56,991 bases of DNA from Hortaea werneckii. Taxonomy: Eukaryota; Ascomycota; Dothideomycetes; Mycosphaerellales; Teratosphaeriaceae. The notes beneath the pieces are model-generated. The model saw only the letters and a list, made by a program, of their open reading frames with translations, searched no databases and was not told the origin of the DNA. Position 1 is the stretch's first letter. Every line of letters starts with the position of its first letter. Location: positions 1 through 56,991 of the forward strand of contig JBAOKB010000128.1 of the NCBI GenBank assembly GCA_037044905.1, in the 5' to 3' direction. Shown piece by piece: positions 9,943-20,700 of the stretch. A program made the position numbers and the translations under genes.

Positions 9943-11007
9943 ATGGAGACCAAGAACTTGTGCTTCAACGAGCCTAGCTCCAAGCCTCGACAACGAAAGG
10001 TCCGAATCTTTTCAATCCTTGCAATGATCACCGTGGCTTTGACCACCGTCTCCTTGGCCGCCGGCTTGGGCGCCAGATTGGTCCAAACAAAGAGCGGAGA
10101 CCCAAGCTCCTCTGGACTCTTAGCACGAGCTGTCGAGCCAACAGCAAACGAGAACGACACTATCTGGCGACCTGGAGCTCGGGCGACTTGGCAAATAGTG
10201 CTTCGTCATCCTCTCGAGCTGAGCCCGAATGCACCTGCTATAGAGCCAGACGTCGACGTGTTCGACATTGATCTTTTCGACAACCCGCCGTCCACCATCG
10301 ATGCTCTGCATAAGCTTGATAAGAAAGTTGTTTGTTACTTCAGCGCCGGCTCATATGAGCCCTATCGTTCAGACTCATTCCAGTTTCGCGAGTCAGATCT
10401 TGGAGAGCCTCTCGACGGTTGGCCTGATGAGAAGTGGCTCGATCTCAACAGTCCAAATGTGAGACGCATCATGGCTAATAGGATTGCGCTGGCCCGAAAG
10501 AAGGGTTGCGATGCGATAGATCCGGATAATATTGACGGTTATGTAAGCTCTCCATTGGCTGTGTTCAGATGAGACAACGCTGACCTTCGCCAGAACAATG
10601 ATAACGGTCTGGATCTTGAAGCATACGACTCGATCAAGTTTATACGATTCCTTTCACAACAAGCCCAGGCTAATGGTCTATCGATTGGTCTCAAGAATGC
10701 GGCAGAAATAGTATCCGACATCGAATCTGACGTGCATTTCTCTGTCGTTGAGGAGTGCACGGAATACGAGGAATGCGGGAACTTCGCACCTTTCATCAAC
10801 GCAAACAAGCCCGTCTTTCAAATCGAATATCCTTCAAAGACAGGTTCCGGAAACGTATCTCCCAACAAGATCTCTCGTATCTGCAGCAACAAGGACGACG
10901 CCGCCGGGAGTGATGGCTTTAGTATCATTCTCAAAGATGAATCGCTCGACGGATGGGCACAGTATTGCGACGGCGAAGCAGTACGCACAGCAATATTGAA
11001 GAGATGA
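9943..11007 (+). CDS. GH114 family glycosidase (endo-alpha-1,4-polygalactosaminidase-like), membrane-anchored
   Basis: Exons 9943-10542 and 10594-11007 (intron 10543-10593, 51 bp) give 337 residues. The N-terminus is cytosolic and basic, then a hydrophobic segment at about 22-43 acts as a signal anchor, so the catalytic part should be outside the cell or in the wall. The domain shows family hallmarks: TWQIVL near the start, DVFDIDLFDN, KKVVCYFSAGSYEPYR, a LNSPNVRRIM segment, the acidic DAIDPDNIDGY motif ending exon 1, and the second acidic site SVVEECTEYEEC. The D and E in these last two motifs correspond to the presumed catalytic acids of fungal Ega3-like enzymes. These cut galactosaminogalactan, a biofilm and adhesion polysaccharide. 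Galactosaminogalactan as substrate is inferred. A UDP-glucose 4-epimerase lies 1.3 kb downstream, which could supply precursors for such a polymer. Confidence 0.85.
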
Positions 11008-12296
11008 GCTGAGCACGTACAATCCGACATGCCAATTCGCAAAGCTTCATCCATTTTCATTGCCGCCAAAGGAGTACGATAGGTCTGGTACCCTAGTACC
11101 CTGCACAGCACATCCGCTGCCGTTGCTTGAATTCCGGAGGCAGGTTCAGTCAGGATATTTCGGTGCTCCATGGAAAGCGTTGATCGCTATCAAAAATTCT
11201 GAAGGCAGGCGCCTGCATATTTTAGGATCCTTGCATGGTATCATTTGTTTGTACCCTTTTCGTTCTCTCTCCACTTTCCTGAAGATGCATCCCACCAGCT
11301 AGACGTTGAAATTGATATCCTCTGCTTGAACATGAGAAACGGCATCCCAGAGTCGGAGACGTGCAGGAGGCGCATTTCATTCCTGCATACCCGCGGGGAA
11401 CTCCACCTGTTCCTGGCTTGCTCGTAGCGCCCCGAGCTCTCGTACAGGCACACCTCGGGAAATGTTTTCTTGGCAATACACTCCTGTAAGCCTTGTCAAC
11501 TTAGTACTACTGAAATTAAAGAGACATGCCACGAGAGTCGAGGATCTCGCGCAAGAGCGCCCTCGCTATTGCAACTACTGGCGTTGGATTGATTGGATCA
11601 GGTCTGAAAATCCATGTCTCGGCATGCATTTTCTCGTCAAGATCAAGCCGGCCCGTCCGTCTCTTCTCGATCTGGACGACTTTGCTTCTTGCACGCCGTA
11701 CGCCACATACTCAGGTACCATGTACATCGGGAGCCTTGTCTAGCCACGGCAAATGTCCACAACCAATGGCGCTTATTCGACCACAAATGGAACTGACGGC
11801 ACGCAAGGCGAGAAATACGGTCATTTTCTGCCCGGTCTTTTGCCCAGCTAATGAGTCGAGACTACGCGGCAACTTCATTGCGCAATATTCTCTAAAGCAA
11901 AGGCGAGTTCTGGCTTGTTTATCGTCCCGGCTTGCATATGATTGATCGTTTTTCTCTTCGTCCTTTCGGTCATGTCAATATTCAACGCACCCAACAAGGA
12001 ATCTGCAATGTGGCAACACTCTGGCAATGTCTGCACACCTGCAGATCGTTTTCGTGTCGGAGAAAAAGATCTTAGCGAAGTAGGAAGGGAAAGCCCGTTT
12101 GGCGACTCTGGAACGCGTTCGAGATGCCATGGATGGCTAAGTGTCCTAGGAAGCTGCTCCGAATCCAATGTCATAAATGATGAGCATCGCCGCTCCTTCG
12201 ATCTTCTATTCACAACTGTGCCTCTGTCTTGTTCTCATTGTGTCTCCATCATTTATCGACGGAAATCAGCAACTCATCGCCTTCTTTGAGCCAATC
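11008..12296. other. Spacer and epimerase upstream region
   Basis: I see no supported gene. Several short plus-strand frames between 11,460 and 11,945 lack domain similarity. The frame of the epimerase is open 120 bp upstream of the chosen start (from 12,177) and would add a hydrophobic leader; see that gene. Confidence 0.4.
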
Positions 12297-13541
12297 ATGC
12301 CTGGCATCTCAAGCTGCAACCCAGCTCTGGTTTCTGCCGAGCTTGACTTCCGCCAGGAAACAGCCTTCTGGGATCAAGAGTTGGATTGTCTCCCTTCGGA
12401 CGATGGCAAAAGCTACATCATGGTCCTTGGTGGCCTAGGATACATAGGATCCCACACTGTCTTAGAGCTGCTTCAAGAAGGCTTCAACGTGGTCGTTGTG
12501 GACGACCTCAGCAATTCTTTCAAGACTGTCCTCGCACAAATCACGACCCTCGCTCAGGCTCATTGTCGCCTTACTGGACTCATCATGCCAGCTCTTCGCT
12601 TTCACAAGAAGGATTATTGCAGCCATGCCATGAATGACCTGCTGGCTCGGTACAGCGCTTCCCGGTCGCGAATATCTGCAGTGATTCATTTTGCAGCATT
12701 CAAGTCTGTTTCTGAATCAATCGCTCAGCCGCTTGCGTATTACCGAAACAACGTGTGCGGACTTGTCGACCTGCTGGTTACCTTGCAACAGCACGGCATC
12801 AGGAACTTCGTCTTTTCCTCTTCGGCTACAGTCTACGGTGCGAAGGCCAATAGCGGCGAGCCACTTCATGAAGACGACCTTGTGCACATCGACGAACTCC
12901 AGACCGATGAGGACGGTGATAAGATCCTACGACTCAACGGGGGAAATGGCTCAACAAGCCCGTATGGCCGCTCCAAGTACTTCTCTGAGGCAATCCTGGC
13001 GGACCTTGCCAGAGCTGATCCCTCTATGCGCATCACCGCCTTGCGCTACTTTAACCCTGTCGGCTGTCATCCCAGCGGCATCCTTCGAGAGGACCCTCGT
13101 CAGACGCCCACGAACCTGTTCCCTGTCGTCGCATCCGTTATGCAAGGAAAAAAGGATATGCTTGAAGTGTTCGGCACCGACTGGAACACGCGTGACGGCA
13201 CCGCAGTCCGCGATCTCATCCATGTCGTCGACCTCGCAAGAGGCCATGTCGCCGCTCTCACGGCAGCAGCTTCCGGTGTGAAGAGAGAGCCATTTCGGGC
13301 TTACAACTTGGGCACTGGGAAAGGCATGACAGTAGCTGAGGTCTTGACAAGTTTCGAAGAAGCTTCCCAACAGCAAATCCCTGCTGTGAGAGCGCCCAGG
13401 AGAGCTGGCGACGTCGGGTCTTGCGTGGCGGTTGTTGACCGAGCAGAGCGTGAACTGGACTGGCGAGCGGTAAAGTCTGTTGAAGATTGTGCGCGGGACT
13501 GCTGCAATGCGTTGAAGCTGCCTGATGTTACTGAGTGTTAG
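12297..13541 (+). CDS. UDP-glucose 4-epimerase (GAL10-type)
   Basis: This intronless gene of 414 residues interconverts UDP-glucose and UDP-galactose (and possibly the N-acetyl forms) in the cytosol. It is an extended SDR fold: the NAD-binding GGLGYIGSH at 45-53, VVDDLSNS, HFAAFKSVSES, SSSATVYG, and the catalytic YGRSK with Tyr at about 223 and Lys at about 227. LRYFNPVG and GTAVRDLIHVVDLARGH follow. I chose ATG 12297 because MPGISS begins the usual ~40-residue extension of filamentous-fungal members. An upstream in-frame ATG at 12177 would add about 40 residues with a hydrophobic stretch, atypical for a cytosolic enzyme. Its proximity to the GH114 gene fits galactose or galactosamine polymer metabolism, but no shared regulation is visible. 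Confidence 0.93.
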   Translation: MPGISSCNPALVSAELDFRQETAFWDQELDCLPSDDGKSYIMVLGGLGYIGSHTVLELLQEGFNVVVVDDLSNSFKTVLAQITTLAQAHCRLTGLIMPALRFHKKDYCSHAMNDLLARYSASRSRISAVIHFAAFKSVSESIAQPLAYYRNNVCGLVDLLVTLQQHGIRNFVFSSSATVYGAKANSGEPLHEDDLVHIDELQTDEDGDKILRLNGGNGSTSPYGRSKYFSEAILADLARADPSMRITALRYFNPVGCHPSGILREDPRQTPTNLFPVVASVMQGKKDMLEVFGTDWNTRDGTAVRDLIHVVDLARGHVAALTAAASGVKREPFRAYNLGTGKGMTVAEVLTSFEEASQQQIPAVRAPRRAGDVGSCVAVVDRAERELDWRAVKSVEDCARDCCNALKLPDVTEC

Positions 13542-16411
13542 TCGTTGAGCAAGGCTAAGCAAACAATGGCTTGCGTGATGGGACGCAAAAGATAATTGCC
13601 TTATCGACATGTGAAGTGATTGGCGCGACACCTCGGCACTTTCAAAATATCGTGTGATAGCATATTGTTAGACTCAGCTTTTGATATTAGACGACGAAGA
13701 GACTGCTATCTTCCACTTGATTTGTTCTAAACTGACATTATCGCTGTCGTCAGCACTTGCCATTTGTGAAGAGATGGTCCAAGTTGTCACAGCAGCAAGC
13801 TCTAGTTAGCATCTCAAACTTTTGATCATTGTGCGTGAAATGACGAACCAACGGCGAACTGGACCTTCGTTCATCAAGAGGCGATCCGCAAATATGTCTT
13901 TGCAAATGATTGCAAGAAGCACAACAATCTGTCAATATAGACCTTTCTAAATGTCGCTAGAAGCTGTAGGAATGTTGATCCGCGTTTGATTGGAAAAGCG
14001 ATAGAGCTCGTGTCATGAGTATCCGCAGCTAAGTAAAGACTAGGAGACGCAATGGAACGTATCTCGGTGCAACGGAACAGCAGATTTAACCATATCATTT
14101 GAGACACAGATTGAAGAGACGTTAGCAGCTCTATGCGAGACTTTCAACTCAGGTGCATTAAAACTGCGTCACGTTGCCCATGCGCACGCTAGCTGTTTCT
14201 TACAGGTATCAGATTGAACAGTCTAGTCGTCTTCACCAAGATCACTGCAAGTGTCAGTGCTGTAAGGCCAGCCAGCCGTGCATGCTCACCATTAGCCTGG
14301 CCGATTGATTGGACTCGACAAGCCAGAGTCATCATCCCATTCGTTGATCTGACGTTGAATGCCACAAGTACTTCGATCATGCAGGAAGCAATGAATGGCT
14401 TCTCGCCCGCCACATCCGTTTTCACCGCTGCTGTTCGGTTGAGTCGAGGGTTCCAATGCTCAACGTGCCACTTGATTGTCTACCTTTTTAGACTTCAAGG
14501 TACCGAGCACCTTCCGCGCTTTAAGAATCACAAACCAATCTCTGTCCATCCGAAAGATTGCTTGCTAGGTGACAGACTGCCTCGAGACGTTTGGCTGCCT
14601 TGAGACTTTTAGCTGTCTTGAACGACGCGGACGATTTGTAGAAAGCCTGTGCTCCTATTCCCGTCCACAAAATCGTAACGTTAAGTCAATCGTTGAGCGT
14701 TGAAAGTATTCATGAAATATGGGAAAGATTAGGCGATTGGACTCTGCAAAATGGGAACCTTAACGATCCATGCTATGTCTTTGACCTGGCGTAAAAGATG
14801 GGCTTCTGCGAAATTGAGCTGCATGCCCGTCAATGATCCTTTTTGCAATCGAGGAAGCCTTTACGATGCATGTTGGGTACAAAGTAATAGAAAGTACCAG
14901 ACAAATCAAAAGCTAAGAAGGGAAATAGCGCCATTAGTCATTCACTGCTCATGACGTTGAACTAAGTGCATCCTTGAAGCGTCCTTCCAACAATTCTTGG
15001 AAGTAGTTGTAGAATACATCTGCCTATCTATGGACGATTCAAAGATCGTGCAGAGTCCGCATAGTCTGGTAAAAGTCTTGAGTTAAGCCAAAATTGATAT
15101 CGGCCCAGAAGAAGCAGAACTCAAGGCTCTTCTAAATCCCTTAGCAAAAACTGCACTTGAGCTCGTGACGCCGCGAAAGATTGCGAGAACAAAGAAGAGC
15201 AGCTTTTGTTTGCGTATATATTTTGACTGGCCGACGGTCTGTTGACTTGGCGTAGTCACAAGCCTTTTACGCTTCTAGGCGTCTACGGATGAGTAGCTGA
15301 TAAGCAGTCGCTTATGATGCGTTGTCACTACTGTGATCTTGTTCCTACTATGATTTTCTTTTTTGACACCCCGTAGAGGTTGATTGATCTGCTAGGGGCA
15401 ACTATAACGACAAATTATGGCTTACGCGGCTGGTCCAAAGTCATTTCAAGCGATTGTGCTATGGGGCGCGTAATGAGTTTTCGACGGATTCGAGGTACGT
15501 TGAGTGACTTCCGACCGCCAGAGACAGAACCAATCCCAGCAACAGAAGAGAGTCACCCCCAGTCGAATGTTCAACGTCGGGTTTCACCAAATGCTGCATG
15601 GATTATTTCATCAACATCTTGCACGTCGGCTTGCTTCTCGAGAATCTTGCACGTCTGAGAAATAAGCGGACCTTTTAGAGAGAGAAGAGACGGAAACCAA
15701 CGTGGCGTGGCGTCAACAGACGCACATCGGGTGTTTGTATTTTTTTGCACGCAGAATCTCTCTGACACGTTCTTACAGCCTACTGTGCGATGCATCCCGA
15801 GACTAGACACGTCGCGTGTAATTATCGAAATGCATTGACCAGCGCTCAATATGGAGATCCCTTTTTGCGAAAATTCGCGGGTTTGAGAATGACGTAGATC
15901 AACTCAAATCCGCACTGCACATATAACAGATTTTTGGTTCATGGCCAGCCGCATATGGACTGTACCTCACTGACTGAGAGCGTACCAGCCGAACGAAGTA
16001 AGGTGGTTCTTTTAGTTGGCGAAGATCAAACTGAGATTGTAGTGAATCTATGTAGATATATCGAACTGCGGTGTGTAGCAGTCTGTGTACTACCTGTCGC
16101 CGTGATTCGTCGGTCGACTATTGTAGTATCGGGCTGCTTTGCTGCACAGAACGAACCGAGTGCGGACTCCAAAGTCCGCAGGGTCGGGGCAATAAAAGCT
16201 GTAGATCCATACTCTCGCAGTGCCCCCTTACATCTATTGTCTCAATAAAAGTGACGGAAAGAGGAATTTGTGAGGGAGTGAAAGCTTAATGGGCAGGCGT
16301 GCTCTCGTTTCCATTGTCGAATCTATTGCGGATGCTATACTACACTGACTGTGATCTTCTCCATCAACTCTTCCCAGCACTGAGATCCTCAGTGCGCCTC
16401 TCTCGATCCAT
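13542..16411. other. Long spacer (2.9 kb) without recognisable genes
   Basis: Base composition is ordinary and not RIP-like. Open frames up to about 130 codons occur (for example 14,214-14,603 plus and 15,571-15,849 minus), but I find no domain, signal peptide or splice pattern that supports them. No tRNA-like cloverleaf was noticed. Confidence 0.35.
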
Positions 16412-16873
16412 TTATGCCACAGCAGTAACAGAGGTCTCTGGCACAAAGAAATTTGGTTCTTGTTTGTCTGCATCTGAGCTGGTCGCAGCGTATACTGTGT
16501 CGTTGCCAAAGTAGTTGTAGGTAGACCCGGCTTCGACATCGTTGACCGTGTAGCGGAGGAATAGGGTGTTTGAGGCCTTTTCAATGAAAGCGGAGATGCT
16601 GCTGCTCTCACTGCCGGTCGAGGTGCATTCCTTGTAGTCGGTATCGTCGTCTAGGTTGCCGTTGCAGTAAACTGGCGTGGAGACACATGGGTGGTTCGCG
16701 CTGTCTCCGGATACGGTGGCGTTGAAGTACCAGTAGCAGCCAGCGGTGCAGCCGTAGATGAAGTTGGAGACTTCGAATCCTTGCTGCTGGTCATTGGATC
16801 CAGCAGGCACCGGAGATGCGTTGGCAAGGGCCAGGCTGGCGGCGGTAGCGGTGAAAATGTTCTTGAGAAACAT
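16412..16873 (-). CDS. Small secreted cysteine-containing protein (effector-like)
   Basis: The 153-residue product starts MFLKNIFTATAASLALANA, a classic signal peptide ending near SPVPA. The mature part has five cysteines (YGCTAGC, HPC, YC, EC) and the order FEVSNFIYGCTAG...FNATVSG...STPVYCNG. This is reminiscent of AA1-like (Alt a 1-type) beta-barrel secreted proteins, but I cannot confirm the family. An upstream in-frame ATG at 16891 would add six residues before the signal core; MFLK is the better start. A TATA-like element lies about 135 bp upstream. A role at the host or environment interface is inferred from secretion and size. Confidence 0.7.
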   Translation of the reverse strand: MFLKNIFTATAASLALANASPVPAGSNDQQQGFEVSNFIYGCTAGCYWYFNATVSGDSANHPCVSTPVYCNGNLDDDTDYKECTSTGSESSSISAFIEKASNTLFLRYTVNDVEAGSTYNYFGNDTVYAATSSDADKQEPNFFVPETSVTAVA

Positions 16874-17002
16874 GTTGGATGGTGTGATCAAGTGGAAGAG
16901 GATTGATTAGGATGGCAGCGTCGTTCAGGCAAAAGCTGTCTATGGTGATGGGATGGAGATGAAGGAATAGAGTGGAGAGGTGAAAGGGGATTGTTCACGC
17001 TG

Positions 17003-17010
17003 CTATATAA
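17003..17010 (-). promoter_or_regulatory. TATA-like element of the secreted-protein gene
   Basis: TTATATAG on the minus strand lies about 135 bp upstream of the preferred start at 16873, at a distance usual for fungal genes with short leaders. Confidence 0.4.
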
Positions 17011-17708
17011 CTACTTGACAACTCGGACCTTCGAGTCAAGCGTGAGATCTGCGGTGAAACTTCCCAAAAGCAGTGCTACTTTGTCTTAATGAATACGAGC
17101 GGAGCAGGCTTATAGCTGGTCTCAAACCGCATTAGTATGGAGAACCATGTAGAGCAACCACTAAATATAGTCCATTTTCCCCACGCTGTGCTTGGGGCGA
17201 GCTTGCGGCTTAAAGGCAGGGGAAAGCCGATTCGGTCAAGTCTGGAACAAGCTCTCGTGTTTTGGCCGAAATACGTCACTACGATCTGCACTCGACATTT
17301 GCCGCGCTTGTTATTCAGGGCGATACGTGTATTATTCTTAGGCTCCACGCTTACTGTTGCAGCAATGGGACCACCGACTGCCATTCCGACGTAAGGTATT
17401 ACTCACGGGGACTCAGATGTCAGAGAATGTTCCAGTATGATTTCTCTACTACCGTATACCAGTAAATCAGTCAGGCAGAGCGCTTGTCGCGCCGTAAATT
17501 GAGAAAAACTCATGCGCAACGAACAGATGTACAGACCCGTTAGGAGCTCGCCAGAATAAATATCCCGCGGAGGTGCTTGTCTTGCGAAGTGAAAGACGAG
17601 GAAACTAGCGCATTAACTCATTAACTCACTGCAGAAAGCATTTCAACTCGCAGTCAACCCATATGTTGCTGCACCTGTCTTCTTCTTCTTTGATCCAAAT
17701 GCAAGGCT
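17011..17708. other. Spacer between secreted protein and mucin gene
   Basis: I see no supported gene or repeat here. The segment carries the upstream region of the secreted-protein gene and the 3' flank of the mucin-like gene, both read on the minus strand. Confidence 0.4.
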
Positions 17709-20700
17709 CTACCACTCGCCCCAACCGCGCCATCCCCCTCCGTGTCTGTGTCCATAGGCATATGTTGGGGCAGCGCACGTGGTGTAGTCTGTGTAAGAAT
17801 GGTCAGTAACTTTCACAAATCAGCTAAAATATCTCACTTACAAGTAGTGGTGCTCTTGCACATAGAAATGAACCCTTGGGACGAAGTTGGTGAAGACTCA
17901 GAGCCTCCAGGCGCCGTCATAGATCCGACCACTTGGGTGACCGTCGTTGTGACGACTTGAGGGGTCGATGACGATCCAGGTGTTTCCGTAACCGTCTCCG
18001 TGACCACTGGGGGAGTTTGGCCTGGTCCTTTTGTCTCCGTGACAGTGATGACCGGACCAGTCGTCTGGATTACAGTGGTTGTGATGATCTGAGGCGTTGA
18101 CATCGTACCAGTTGGCTCGTTCACCTTTGACGTAGTCGGCAATCCTACTGACTGCGTGACGGTGGTCGTCTGGATTACAGTGGTTGTGATGATCTGAGGA
18201 GTTGACACCGTACTACTCTCGATTACCTTTGTCGTTGTCGGAATTCCCACAGACTGGGTGACCGTCACAGTGATTATGATGGTCGTAGTAGTCCCGTAGC
18301 CTGGGCCACTCGTCCGCGGGGTAGTTGGAAGCGGACTGGTGATTCCTGGCGAAGTTGTCGGAGGCATCCCAGCTGGTTTTGTGAAATTCGAAGACCCTGT
18401 CGGCATACTGGAATTGGAGGTCATGTTCATCGTTGGAAGCATTGAAGGGAATGACGAGGTAGCCGAACCCAAGCTGGAACCCATTGAAGACCCAAAGCCT
18501 GGGCTTGTCGACCCCGAAGGAACAAAAGAAGGCATGCTCGAACCCATTGATGGCCCTATGCTGGATCCCATTGATGATGCCTTACCGGAAGTCACAGACA
18601 ATCCCACACTAGAAGCCATAGATGATCCCATACCAGAGGGTAGTGACTGACCTATGCTGGAGCCCATCGATGTTGCCCGGCCGGAAGTCATGGATGATCC
18701 CATGTTTGAGCCAGTCGGGAATCCTGAAGAATTTCCAGGCGCAGTTGGCATTGAGACCATACTGGATCCTTGTGGGGTCGTGCTGGAAACCATGCCAGAC
18801 GAGTTCGTGGGCGCATTGGGTGTTGACACCATGCTGGAACCCACAGGTGGTGACGAAATAAAGCCCGACGTCGTTGAATTTACCGTGACGGTCGGCGGTG
18901 ATGACATACCAGATCCCATTGAAGGTGCCATGTTGGACCCACTTGGTAGAGGCGTGCTGGGTCTTGGAGTCGTTGAGTTTGCCTGCGATCCGGCTGGCAT
19001 GGACGACATAGTAGGCTTCATCGAGTTCATCGAAGACGCCATACCTGGGCCACTGGGTGAAACGATGCTGGATCCGGGCGTGGTAGAATTTGCTGGCGTT
19101 CCACTTGGCACGGAAAACACACTGGATGCCATAGAGGATGGCCTGCTGGAGCCGATGGATGAGGACATGCTAGAGCCCAAAATCGTCGAGTTTGCTGATG
19201 CTCCACCCGATGGAGCAGACATACTTGGACCCATCGAAGACATCATCCTCGAGCTAGTAAAAGAAGGCATACTAGAGCCAGGCATCGTCGAGTTGGCCGA
19301 TGGCCCGCTCGGCATAGAAGACAGACTAGATCGCATGGAAGATGCCATACTGGGACTAGTCGCCGACGGCATACTCGAGATGACTCTGGTCGAATTCACT
19401 GATGGCCCACCTGGCATGGAAGACATTGTCGATCGCACTGAAGATCCCATTGTCGATCCCATTGAAGATCCCATTGAAGATCCCATTGAAGATCCCATTG
19501 AAGACCGAATACTGGAACCACTTGGTGAGAGCATAGTAGAGCCGACATTGGTCGAATTGGCCGACGGCGCACTTGGCATTGACGACACGCTCGCGCCAAT
19601 AGAAGAGCCCATACTCGAAGCCATTGACGACGGCATTCCAGATGCTACCGTAGATGTATTGGCAGATACAGTTCCTGTGGACATGAAACTCGAGCCTGTT
19701 GGCGGAAACATGCTAGAGCCTGTCATTGAAGGAGGGACTGTTCCAATGCTGGTAGTGTTGGCCGACACGGGTGTTGAGGCAAACGACGAAGCAGACGATA
19801 TCATGGATGAATTGGCGGGCCCCATAGAATTCGTCGTAGCCATGCTTGACATAGTCATGGAGCCAGCCATTGACCCTGTCATGGAGGAAGGCAGAGCAGT
19901 GCCTGAAGTTGCGTTCGACATAACCGGAGTAGATGCAAAGGAAGATCCAGTAGAGGCAGGCGGTCGAGTGCTCACCGATGAAGAGTTGGAGCTGAGCGTC
20001 GCCATTGAAGACATACCTGAGCCGTTTGACGTGGACGGCAAGGATGATGGCATGCTGGAGCCCATACTGGAGCCCATGCCGAAGCTAGACGGAATAGCAG
20101 TCGTGGTATTGGCTGAGTTGGAAGTGGACATGAATGAGGAGCCCATGGAGTTTGTGAGAAAGCCCATACTAGATCCCGTGCTAAGGCTCGGCCGGGGAGT
20201 GGCGGTTGTTGTATTAGCTGAGTTGGAAGCGGACACAAATGAGGAGCCCATGGAGTTCGTGAGAGAGCCCATGCTCGATCCCATGCTCGATCCCATGCTA
20301 AGACTCGGCCGGGGAGTGGCGGTTGTGGTATTAGCTGAGTTGGAAGCGGACACAAATGAGGAGCCCATGGAGTTCGTGAGAGAGCCCATGCTAGATCCCA
20401 AGCTGGGACTTATTGAAGTGACACTTGTGGAATTTGTTGCTGGAGACGTAGCTATGAACGAAGAGCCCATCGAATTAGTATTGGTCGCCATGCTGGAGCC
20501 TCGGCTTACGCTCGACGGCGGAATAGAACTTGTAGAATTGGCCGTGAGGGAGGTTGACATGAACGAAGAACCTATAGAGTTGCTTGAAGATGCCATGCTG
20601 GAGCCTAGACTTCGGCTGGATGGTGGAGCAGAGGTAGAAGAATTGGTGGCAGAAGAGGTCGACATGAAGGAAGAACCCATGGGGCTCGTAGACGTCGAGC

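Noticed and set aside
12951..13631. 226-codon minus-strand frame over the epimerase gene
   Set aside because: It is antisense to a clearly conserved enzyme and has no domain.
13542..16411. Possible small genes at 14,189-14,603 and 15,571-15,849
   Set aside because: No domain, signal peptide, splice logic or neighbour context supports them.
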